A stretch of DNA of 64,000 nt from assembly GCA_000818945.1 (NCBI GenBank), contig KN805376.1:742942-806941 (forward strand), given 5' to 3'. Positions within the stretch are counted from its first letter, which is position 1; each line of letters opens with the position of its first letter. Under the pieces are notes generated by a model. The model saw only the letters and a program-made list of their open reading frames with translations. It ran no database searches and was not told the origin of the DNA. A program made the position numbers and the translations under genes. The stretch is from Schizochytrium sp. CCTCC M209059. Taxonomy: Eukaryota; Sar; Bigyra; Thraustochytrida; Thraustochytriidae. This document shows positions 48,541 through 57,043 of this stretch, piece after piece.

Positions 48541-50189
48541 ATGAACGACTCCGAGGACCACCATGTTCACCACAGCGAAGAAAACAGAGACCAAGACCAG
48601 GGCAGCGACGAGAAACAACGGGGACAAGTTGTCTTTCACATGGACCTCGACGCCTTTTACGCGCAGGTCGAACACAGACGGCTCGGCATCCCGCGCGATG
48701 TCCCTGTCGGTGTGCAGCAGTGGGGCGGCATCATCGCACGCAACTATCCGATGCGCGACCTCGGCATCCCCAAGGGCATGCTCGCCCACGAGGTCAAGGC
48801 GTCTTTTCCGCAGGTCCAACTCGTTCACGTCGAGGTCCTCGAACTCGATCCAGAGGCCAAAGCTGCCCAGCAGCGCACAGGCCATCGCAACGCACGCTAC
48901 GATGGCGAGGACGCCTCGCAAGGCCGCAACGACGCCAAGGCATCGCTCCGCAGATACCGGCAAGCCTCCTTTGAGGTCATGGATGTCATTCGAAAACACG
49001 TGCCCCTTCGCTTTGTAGAACGCGCCTCCATCGACGAGGCGTACATCGACGTCACCGACCTTGTCAAACCGGGATCCTCGCTACAGCTCGATGACGCCGA
49101 AGTCGACGCAGCAATCACCCGCACAGTCATCCTCGGTGACCGCCACGAACTCGGTCCCGAAGACGCCGACTTGCGCCGCGGGGCCGCGCTCATGGAGCGT
49201 ATTCGTCGCGATGTGCTCGAGACCACCGAGTTCACCATGTCAGGCGGCATTGCCACAAACAAAATTCTTGCTAAAATCGCCTCCGCGCACAATAAACCTG
49301 CGAAACAAACCGTCGTGCCACGTGACTATGGACCAGCGCTCGTGCGCTCTATCCCTCTCTCCAAGGTGCCCGGGCTCGGTGGCGAACTTGGTCGCAAACT
49401 GCTCGCGCTTCTCCCCGAGCAACACGCCGCTCTCGTGCACAACAACGCAAAACCGAAAGAGCCGCCCGCATCGGATGCTGCGGTTCTTCCGCCAAAGGGA
49501 TATTCGGCAGCGACGACTGATTCAAGCAAACCTCCACCTCCGATAACTTTACCACCGCCTCCCACGCTCGCGGATTTCTGTCATCTTGTCAAGTGGGATG
49601 CCATGGTAGCTGCCGTTGGCGCAGGGACCGCTCGATGGGTTCTCGGCGTCGCGGCGGCCGTCGACAACCGCCCTGTGAAGCCAAAAATGGCTCCCAAGTC
49701 ACTCCTCAGTGCCAAGTCCTTTACGCCCATTGCCGATGAACGTCCTATTTGCGCCTGGCTTCGGCTGCTCGTCGCCGAGCTCTTCTTCCGCGCTCACGCC
49801 GACGCTGTCATGTTTGGCCGTATTGCAACCAAACTCACCTTGCACTATGCCTCCCGTGGCGGCGGCTTTACGCGTCGTCTCACTGTTCCGAAACCGAACC
49901 CCTTTCTTAAGTTTGCGCTGCTCAAGCAGGACAAGGCTGATGCTGCACAAGTCGCTGACATTGAGTCGTGTGGTACCACTGAAATCGTTGACGCGTGCTA
50001 TGCGATTCTCAAACCTCTTCCCTTTGTCAATCGACTCGGTCTCGCGCTCGACACCTTTGAAAGCATCAGCATCCCAGGTTCCTGGCTCGCCGACGCATCT
50101 GCAACTTGGCAGACGCAGCAGCAACAACGATTTCAGCGCTTTTTCGCACAAAAGCAGTCTTCTTCGAACAAAAGTTCTTTTGTTGTCTC

Positions 50190-50227
<38 letters not shown>

Positions 50228-50388
50228 TCCCTCGGCAGCAGCAGACCCCTCGGCAGCAGCAGAAACCCAAAGCTGCGACCGTGGCCAGTCTTTTTGCGAT
50301 GCAGCATAACAAACAAGCATCCAACCCCACGTCCCGACAAAATCGACTGTCATCTCTGAAGACCTCTTCATCCTCCTCATCTTCGTCT

Positions 50389-50428
<40 letters not shown>

Positions 50429-50631
50429 TATCATTGTCATCCCTACCGCAGCAGAAATACCATCAGCAGCAAGAATCGGATCACAGCGTTATTGATCGTG
50501 GCACCAATGCTGCGGCAGTTGTCGATCTCACCGATGAAACAAATAGTAGCGAAGATGCCAAACCAACGAATGCCTTTCGTCTTTTGATGGTGAATAACGC
50601 GCAAACTAAAAGGAGAAAACTTCGAAAGTAA
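48541..50631 (+). CDS. POLH: DNA polymerase eta (Y-family translesion polymerase)
   Basis: 696 residues from the ATG at 48541; the frame extends 5' only to a GTG with no family similarity. Catalytic motifs are intact: VVFHMDLDAFYAQVEH (first Asp), GGIIARNYPMRDLGI (finger Arg) and VERASIDEAYIDVTDL (Asp-Glu pair), the last being the polymerase-eta form. MSGGIATNKILAKIASAHNK is the DNA-binding helix-hairpin region. VPGLGGELGRKL and RPVKPKMAPKSLLSAKSF (eta-type little-finger start) support eta over iota or kappa. After the core (~residue 520) comes WQTQQQQRFQRFFAQ, a good match to a PCNA-binding PIP box (QxxhxxFF). A polyglutamine stretch, a polyserine stretch and a basic end (KRRKLRK, possible NLS) follow. 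No Cys/His zinc finger (UBZ) is visible in the tail. It bypasses UV lesions in the nucleus. Confidence 0.93.
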
Positions 50632-51171
50632 ATTATCAAAAGAACATGCAAAATTTTCTATCCGTCGATAAGGGTGAGCATTTTGCTTTGCTGTTAGGTG
50701 GTCTGGTGCTTTGCTGTCAAGTGGTTTCCGACTGACTGGTTCTTACGTTCACGTTAAACGCCTTCTCCCCTTTCCATTGGAGGTATCCAAGCTTAAATTT
50801 TTTTTTTGGTTTGTTGCGAGCCCATCGATCTCGCGCTGCACTCTAAAAACTCACTCACACCTCTTTTGCATTGCATTGCATCGCATCGCATCGCATCGCA
50901 TTACTAATTGGTCTAGGCCTATACATCTTTGCAACTCAGTTGGCGTCATTGTCATCGAGGGGTTGACGACAGAGTCGTAGTATAAGAGTAGGAGAGGCCT
51001 AAGCCTCCCTAGTAGGAATTGAAGTTACAGCTCAGCGATCATCACACAGACCGCTGGACCACGCAGATTGCTTTTGCTCACGGCTCTGGGCCAGGACGAG
51101 AGTGCGCGCGCGCGCGAGACCGGAGAGACACCGAGGCAGCGCCGACAGAAGGCAGGAGGGGAGAAGGGGAA
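50632..51171. other. intergenic region with CATTG/CATCG repeat
   Basis: Between the polymerase eta stop and the methionine aminopeptidase ATG. It contains seven units of the CATTG/CATCG pentamer at 50868-50904 and a T-run near 50798. It probably holds the 3' UTR of one gene and the promoter of the next. No gene is supported. Confidence 0.5.
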
Positions 51172-52110
51172 ATGATGCTGGGCGCACAGAAAGCGGCCCG
51201 CAAAGCCGCCGGCGGGCATGGCGCAAACCTGCAGCGGCAGACGCGACGATTTCTTGGCTCCGGGCAGCTCTTGAAAAAGGGCAATGTCTCCAAGAGGCTG
51301 ACCGTGCCCAAGCACATCATGCGCCCTCCTTACGCCGAGACGGGCATCGACCCGCTGTCCGGCAAGACCTACTCTGTCTTTGAGCTTGGCAGCGAGGAGC
51401 TTGCCAAGATGAAGGACGCCTGCAAGCACACTGGCGAAGTCCTCGCATACGCAGGCTCGCTTGTCAAACCTGGCGTCACCACAGACGAAATTGATCGCAA
51501 AGTGCACGAGTTTATTATCAAAAAGGACATTTACCCCTCGCCTTTGGGGTACCGGGACTTTCCCAAGTCGCTCTGCTCGTCCGTCAATGAGGTGATCTGC
51601 CACGGCATCCCCGACGACCGCGAGCTCATCGAGGGCGACATTGTCAACCTGGACGTCTCGTGCTACGTGGACGGCTTTCACGGCGACACCAGCCGGACTT
51701 TCCGGGTCGGCAACGTCAGCGAGGCCGCCGACAAGCTCGTCAGTCTCTCGGATTCCATTCTCAAGGAGTGCATTGAGGCCGTCGGCCCCAATGTGCCTCT
51801 CAACACCGTTGGCAAGCTCGTCAGCCGCCGCTGCGAGGAGGAAGGCATTGACACGAGCCGCACCTTTTGCGGCCACGGTATCAGCTCTACCTTTCACTGC
51901 CTCCCGTACGTGCTGCATTTTGACAACGATGAGGCCCTCGTGCTGCCCCCAGGTATGGTGCTCACCATCGAGCCCGCGCTCTGTGAAGGCAAGCAGAATC
52001 ATATTCTCTGGGAGGACGGCTGGACCGTGGCCACGGCGGATGGCGGCTATTCTGCCCAGGCTGAGCATACCATTCTCATCACGGACCACGGTGCGGAGAT
52101 TTTGACCTAA
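51172..52110 (+). CDS. methionine aminopeptidase type I, organellar form
   Basis: 312 residues from the ATG at 51172. The upstream frame begins at a TTG and is not used. The N-terminal ~45 residues (MMLGAQKAARKAAGG, then RQTRRFLGSG) are basic and acid-free, as in organelle targeting. KRLTVPKHIMRPPYAETG precedes the catalytic domain, as in the mitochondrial/plastid MAP1D/MAP1B group; there is no N-terminal zinc-finger region as in cytosolic MAP1. The pita-bread fold metal ligands are all present: Asp of NLDVSCYVDG, Asp of HGDTSRTF, His of FCGHGISSTFH, Glu of VLTIEPAL and Glu of SAQAEHTILIT. It removes initiator methionine from proteins made in the organelle. A long open frame on the opposite strand (51025-52116) is a shadow. 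Confidence 0.93.
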   Translation: MMLGAQKAARKAAGGHGANLQRQTRRFLGSGQLLKKGNVSKRLTVPKHIMRPPYAETGIDPLSGKTYSVFELGSEELAKMKDACKHTGEVLAYAGSLVKPGVTTDEIDRKVHEFIIKKDIYPSPLGYRDFPKSLCSSVNEVICHGIPDDRELIEGDIVNLDVSCYVDGFHGDTSRTFRVGNVSEAADKLVSLSDSILKECIEAVGPNVPLNTVGKLVSRRCEEEGIDTSRTFCGHGISSTFHCLPYVLHFDNDEALVLPPGMVLTIEPALCEGKQNHILWEDGWTVATADGGYSAQAEHTILITDHGAEILT

Positions 52111-52623
52111 TTCCATCGCAATTGTCTTGCGCGCCAGCTAGCAGGCCAGTCAGCCAGTCATACTTGACTTTCCCTTCCCAATCTCCGCCCTTCTTCTCAT
52201 CATCGTCTTCATCATCAAGAACAACATCCTTTTTTTACCTCCACCTCCAGCTCTCGCTTCAGCAGGGATAAAAGTGTCTGCTCCATTTATTTCTGACTTC
52301 GCAAGCAAGCAAGCAAGCAAGCAAGCGAGCAAAGAAAGAATTAGATCGGCAATCGGTTTTAGGATTGGCTTTGGCAGTAGTTTATTGGTCTCTTTAAGTT
52401 GAGCTCGAGCTCGAGCTCACGTAGAAAAGAGTAAGGGCCAACTAGCCAGCCAGCCAGCCAGCTATTTTTTTGGAATGACCACCATCAACGATTTCTCCTC
52501 TCACCTTATCTCTCTCTCTCTCTTCGCCAATGGCTTGTCGCAAGTTCTCAACAAGATCGGAGAGACAACAAACAATGACGGTAGATTCTTATTTTTGTTT
52601 CCCTTCCTTACGTTGAGGTGAAC
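52111..52623. other. convergent 3' intergenic region with CAAG and CAGC repeats
   Basis: Between two converging stop codons. It contains (CAAG)n at 52301-52331, a GAGCTC-rich run at 52400-52420 and AGCC repeats at 52444-52462. No gene is supported. Confidence 0.5.
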
Positions 52624-55600
52624 CTATTGACGGCGCGCAAAGCGCGTGCCAGCGAGCACGAGAAGCGCAGCGCTCGTTGCACCGAGAGCAAACTTGGCCA
52701 AAGGAGGCATTGCATTGACGCGAGCCTTCACACCCGCAAAAATGCTCGGATCCGCACCCGAGGACCCGCTCGAGGAAGCAGCGCCGCTCGATGTCCATAC
52801 CTCGAGCGGGCGCAGGCCAAGTCGCTGCTCAAAGACCGAATTCACTTCCTTGCGAATCACGTCCTTGCTGCGGTCGGCGTTGATCTTGAAGCACTTGTTC
52901 TGGCCTTGAAAGTGCTGAATGATGGGCATGGTCTCCTCCTGGTAGGTGCGAAAGCGCTTCTTGATGGACTCGAGGTTGTCGTCACTGCGACCCGACGTCT
53001 TGCCGCGCTCCAGCAGGCGGCGCTCCATCACCTCTTCCGGGCAGTCAAAGTACAGACAACCCAGGACGTCGGCTTGGTCCTTCACAGTCGACGCCCAGCC
53101 GTCGAGATTGTTCTTGTTGCGCGGGAAGCCATCGATCAGAAAGTTGCCCCGACCCGAAGCCAACATTGCCTTGAGCAAAAGGTTCACCGTGATCTCAACC
53201 GGGACAATCTTGCCATCCTTGATGTACGACTTGATCAGGGCGCCGTCCTTGGAGTCCGGGTTGTTGCGCTCCTCGCGCAAAAGGTCTCCTGCGGACAAGT
53301 GGCACAGGTCGAAGGTCTCCGTGAGCAGCTCGCACTGGGTGCCCTTGCCGGCGCCGGGCCCGCCCAGCACAAAGACAACGCGAGGCTTGGCGGCCTCAAG
53401 GCCAAGTCCATCTCGCAGCGAACGGCGCACGTCTGCAAAGACCAGGTGAACGGGTCGGTCTGCGACAATGTGAATGCACTTGCCCAGCTTGTCAAAATGC
53501 TGAATGATGGGCTGCGTAGACTCGACGTAGGTCCGGAAGCGCTTCTTGATAGACTCCAGGTTGTCATCGCTACGGCCAGAGGTCTTACCGCGCTCCAGGA
53601 GACGGCTCTCCATGACATTTTCCGGGCAGTCAAAGTACAGGCAGCCAAGAACATTGGCCTTGTCGCCCACCACGCTCTCCCAGCCATCGAGGTTGTTCTG
53701 ATTACGCGGGAAGCCGTCAATGAGAAAGTTCGAAGCCTCGCTCTTTTGCATTGCGTTCCAAAGCAGCTCAACCGTAATTTCTACAGGAACAATCTTGCCC
53801 TCCTTGATGTACTCGCTGATGAGCTGGCCGTTCTTCGAGTTTGGGTCTTGGCGCTCGGCACGCAAGAGGTCGCCAGCCGAGAGATGGGCAAAGTCCGCAA
53901 ACTCCTCGATGATGAGACCGCACTGGGTGCCCTTGCCGGCGCCGGGACCACCCAGTACAAAGAGCACGTTGGGCTTGCCCGTCGCGGTGGCTTTCGGCGA
54001 AGCGCTCATGAGGTCCTCGATGTCGCCATCACCACAAGAGGGTCCGCCCTCTTGCTGTGTGCATGCAATGCAAAGCTCCTTGTGCTCATCTGCAGTCTTG
54101 CCCATACGCGCACGCCACATGGCCAAATCTGGCGTTTCTTCCGCGCCGGTGGCCAAGTCCAGAACGTGATTCACGTTCTCCTTGCTGTCTGTCATGTACG
54201 CGAGCCAGTCGCACGTCGAGTCCTTGTCGTCGCGAAAGACGATGCCGATGCCAGCATTACGATGGCCGCCAACGTGCGAGCAACGGTGCATGGTAACCTT
54301 GTCCTCGGCAATGCTACGTTCCGCACGCGCTTCGTGGAGAGCATCAATGATCCGTGGGCCGCAAAAGCCGCAGCGCGCGTCGCGAGCCTCGTGGCAGCAC
54401 ACGAAAACGTGCGCGCCCTCGACAGGCTTGCTCCCTTCGAGCTCAAGGTCCCCGCCCTCGCGCTTTTGCTTCACCACGGCCTCGACAATGTCGCGCACGC
54501 GCGAGGCGCCGCCTGGCACGCGGATGCGTTGCGGGAAGACAACGACGTCGCCCTCCTCAAGGGCGCCATCGGCCTCCACGGCAGTTGTGAGAAGCTCTTG
54601 CTTGCGGCCCTCCGGGTACAGCTCGGCAATAAGGCTTTGGAACTCGGTCACCGACGAGCCATCCATCTTTTCCACGTGGCTGCCCCAGGAGGCAGCGTCC
54701 TTGAAAGCCACAAAGAAATGCACATCGGGTCCGTTCAGTTTGCCAGCAAGGTCCTCTGGGTTTTCGAGATCCTTGCGCGCAAAGCCTACTTCTGCGTTGC
54801 GTTCTTCCTCGCTGAGCTCGGCGAGTTTTTCCTTTTTGCTCTTTTTCTTCTTTTCCTTTTTCACGTTATAGAGCCCGGCGGCATCCTCGATGTCCACGCC
54901 TTGCTTTTTCGCGCAGGCGGCACAAAAGTCTATATGCTGGTCTGGCGTCATGCCATTCCGCGCGCGCCAGAGGCGAAGCGCCGGCGTTTCTTCGACGCCC
55001 GTCGCCAGATCCAGCATGTGGTTGGCGTCCTCTTCGCTGTCTTTAACGTACGCAAGCCAGTCGCAGGTGGTCTCGGCGTCGTTGCGAAAGACAACACTGA
55101 TACCGGCATACCTGTGGCCACCAATGTGCGAGCAGGCGATCAAGCGTACCTTGTCGGCCATGTTGCGCGAGGCAATGGCCTTTTCGGTCGCAGCCATGAT
55201 TTTCGGTCCGCAATATCCGCACCGCGCATCGCGGGCCTGGTGGCAGCACACAAAGACAAAGCCTTCCTTGACGGGCTCGCTGTCTGTAATAACGAGCTCA
55301 TCGCTCTTGTTCTTGCGCTGCTTCATGATGGCCGCAATGACCTCCTCGGCCCGCGAGACGCCGCCAGGGACGCGCAGCCGCTGGGGGAAAATCAAGAGAT
55401 CTCCATCCTCAATGCCGTTGCCAGGGGCCTGCGCTGCCGTCGAGCAAATCTCAAAGTCGCCGTCCTGGTCTGGGTTGAGCTTCTTGATGGCCTCCTGGAG
55501 CGCGCCCACGGGGGAGCCCTCCATCTTCTCCACCTTGGCGCCCCACGCGATCGCTTCCTTGAACATGGCAAACACGTGCACGACGGGCGGCTCCATCTTG

Positions 55601-55674
55601 CCCGCGAGGTTCTCCGCGTCCATCTCAGACCGCGTGAACCCCACCTTGCTGTCCTCGCCCTCGGCCGCGCTCAT
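52624..55674 (-). CDS. fusion protein: two sucrase/ferredoxin-like domains, two UMP/CMP kinase domains, C-terminal membrane anchor
   Basis: 1016 residues from the ATG at 55674; the frame beyond begins at a GTG. It holds two internal duplications in one frame. Domains A (~1-280) and B (~285-555) each have a FPQRxRVPGGxSR motif, a CCHxARDARCGxCGP motif (near 141 and 425) and a CSHxGGHRxAG motif (near 181 and 463). These are the marks of the Apd1/Aim32/sucrase-ferredoxin-like family, in which paired Cys and His bind a [2Fe-2S] cluster. Two complete nucleoside-monophosphate kinases follow (~565-755 and ~760-945), each with GGPGAGKGTQC, HLSAGDLLR, FLIDGFPRN and the short LID ERGKTSGRSDDNLESIKKRF, typical of UMP/CMP kinases. 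The end, PLAKFALGATSAALLVLAGT then RFARRQ, is a hydrophobic helix with a basic tail, a likely tail anchor. Both kinase sites look competent. No standard name is known to me for this architecture. Confidence 0.88.
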   Translation of the reverse strand: MSAAEGEDSKVGFTRSEMDAENLAGKMEPPVVHVFAMFKEAIAWGAKVEKMEGSPVGALQEAIKKLNPDQDGDFEICSTAAQAPGNGIEDGDLLIFPQRLRVPGGVSRAEEVIAAIMKQRKNKSDELVITDSEPVKEGFVFVCCHQARDARCGYCGPKIMAATEKAIASRNMADKVRLIACSHIGGHRYAGISVVFRNDAETTCDWLAYVKDSEEDANHMLDLATGVEETPALRLWRARNGMTPDQHIDFCAACAKKQGVDIEDAAGLYNVKKEKKKKSKKEKLAELSEEERNAEVGFARKDLENPEDLAGKLNGPDVHFFVAFKDAASWGSHVEKMDGSSVTEFQSLIAELYPEGRKQELLTTAVEADGALEEGDVVVFPQRIRVPGGASRVRDIVEAVVKQKREGGDLELEGSKPVEGAHVFVCCHEARDARCGFCGPRIIDALHEARAERSIAEDKVTMHRCSHVGGHRNAGIGIVFRDDKDSTCDWLAYMTDSKENVNHVLDLATGAEETPDLAMWRARMGKTADEHKELCIACTQQEGGPSCGDGDIEDLMSASPKATATGKPNVLFVLGGPGAGKGTQCGLIIEEFADFAHLSAGDLLRAERQDPNSKNGQLISEYIKEGKIVPVEITVELLWNAMQKSEASNFLIDGFPRNQNNLDGWESVVGDKANVLGCLYFDCPENVMESRLLERGKTSGRSDDNLESIKKRFRTYVESTQPIIQHFDKLGKCIHIVADRPVHLVFADVRRSLRDGLGLEAAKPRVVFVLGGPGAGKGTQCELLTETFDLCHLSAGDLLREERNNPDSKDGALIKSYIKDGKIVPVEITVNLLLKAMLASGRGNFLIDGFPRNKNNLDGWASTVKDQADVLGCLYFDCPEEVMERRLLERGKTSGRSDDNLESIKKRFRTYQEETMPIIQHFQGQNKCFKINADRSKDVIRKEVNSVFEQRLGLRPLEVWTSSGAASSSGSSGADPSIFAGVKARVNAMPPLAKFALGATSAALLVLAGTRFARRQ

Positions 55675-55983
55675 CTTCCCGCCCACGCGCGCGCGCTGCT
55701 GCGTCTCGCCGCTGCTGCCGCTGCCGCTGCTCTGGCTGCTTCTCTGAGGCCTTTTGCGGCTCTGCTTGCTGCGCCGCCAGCTCACGCCGACGCCCCCCGA
55801 GAGATACTACCCTTATCGGGCGGACGCTCCGGTAATGGGTCGAACGAACGAGCGAAGCTGGAGGCCTATCGCTGACCTGAAATAGAAGATAAAAACGTGA
55901 CACTCATCCACACCCTAGCGTGTGGGGGAACGGGACGCCCGAAAGAGGTCCGCTGGGAGCGCGACGCGGGAAGGCCGGCCAGA

Positions 55984-56020
55984 TACCAAACACCAAACAC
56001 CAAACACCAAACACCAAACG
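55984..56020. repeat. (ACCAAAC)5 tandem repeat
   Basis: Five head-to-tail copies of a 7-base unit. The period recalls telomeric arrays but the sequence does not match the TTAGGG/TTTAGGG types, and it is short and internal. Confidence 0.85.
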
Positions 56021-56621
56021 AAGCAAAGGCGCCTGCTACTGACTACAAGGCAGCGGGATAGTATAAACAGGGTTCAATCTTGATGGTTGCACTGCACCAT
56101 GTAGATATTACGAACAGGATACAAATTGCCAAGAGAAAGACTAGGCCTCGCAGCGAGCAATACCATCTTCCAGCTTCCTCAAATAGCACTAGCTTCAGGA
56201 CTGACGCGCAATGAACAATAAGCTCCAGTATAATACCTCTTTGTCAAATGTTGTCTTTGTTGTCGCCTACGGACGCAGGCTCTTTTTCTGTCACGTCTTC
56301 CTCTCTCACGATCTCTTCGACGTCCACAACCATGCGCGCGACTGGGATGTTGTCTGGCGAATAGATTGTCATGCTTGTCTCACCCGTTCCTTCTTCGCTC
56401 GTCTGCTGCCTGCTGCTTAGTCTGCTATCAGGCCCGCGTTCGACTCCTTATCGACCAGCATCGGTGAAAAAGATGTCCCAGCAGGCGCGCCCTTCTTTTC
56501 TATTCTTTTCTGTTCCCGAGTCATTTCTTTCAACTTCGTCCTTTTTGAGGACGAGGGCTCCGGTGTAAAGTTTGTATTGACCGAAAATGCAAGCGTAGTG
56601 TTTGAATTCGTGTGCGCCTTC

Positions 56622-56752
56622 GCAAAGTAGAGCACGTCGAGCGCACGAGGGAGCCCAACAAGTAGTCGCAAAGCAAGTCGGGCGCGCGAGGGAGCACGAC
56701 AAGTAGTAAGCAGCATAGCAAGTCGAGCGCGCGAGGAAGCCCGACAAGGCGC
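56622..56752. repeat. three imperfect copies of a ~43-base unit
   Basis: Units begin near 56622, 56668 and 56713. Each contains a GCAAAG/GCATAG start, a CAAGTCG(A/G)GCGCGCGAG-like core and GCxCGACAAG or a close variant. The frame on the minus strand through them gives Leu/Pro-rich repeats that I regard as artefact. Confidence 0.75.
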
Positions 56753-57043
56753 GTTGTTTGTTGTGTGCACGCACGCACGAGGGGAGCTCGATAAATAGAT
56801 CGTGTCATGTGCGCAACGCGCTCGATTGGGTAGCTCTCAAGGTGTGCACGCAGGCCAGGCCAGACCGGGCGGCCGGGGCGGACGGGCAGCGCCGCAAGCA
56901 AAACCAAACGCAAGGCGAGCAGACCCAGAACTCTGTCAGTGCGGCCGGGCGGAAAAAGGCACGGCGCCGAGGAGGCCGCGCGAGCACGCGTGGGCGAGAG
57001 GCGATTGAGATACTTACTCTACGGAGGGAGGAAGAAGGACAAT

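Larger units (their letters stand above)
55675..57043. other. intergenic region with 7-bp and ~43-bp tandem repeats
   Basis: About 1.37 kb between divergent genes. Apart from the two tandem arrays listed separately it shows only short frames. A B-box-like GCGTTCGACTCC at 56428-56439 has no cloverleaf around it. No gene is supported. Confidence 0.5.

Noticed and set aside
51025..52116. 363-codon open frame on the minus strand
   Set aside because: Antisense of methionine aminopeptidase, whose metal ligands are all in the plus-strand frame.
52618..55875. 1085-codon open frame on the plus strand
   Set aside because: It is the antisense of the kinase fusion gene, which has unmistakable domains; the open frame comes from GC-biased third positions. 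It has no family motifs.
55984..56020. Telomere-like array
   Set aside because: The unit ACCAAAC is not a known telomere repeat, there are only five copies, and it is internal.
56400..56470. B-box-like GCGTTCGACTCC suggesting a tRNA
   Set aside because: No cloverleaf and no matching A box at the right distance.
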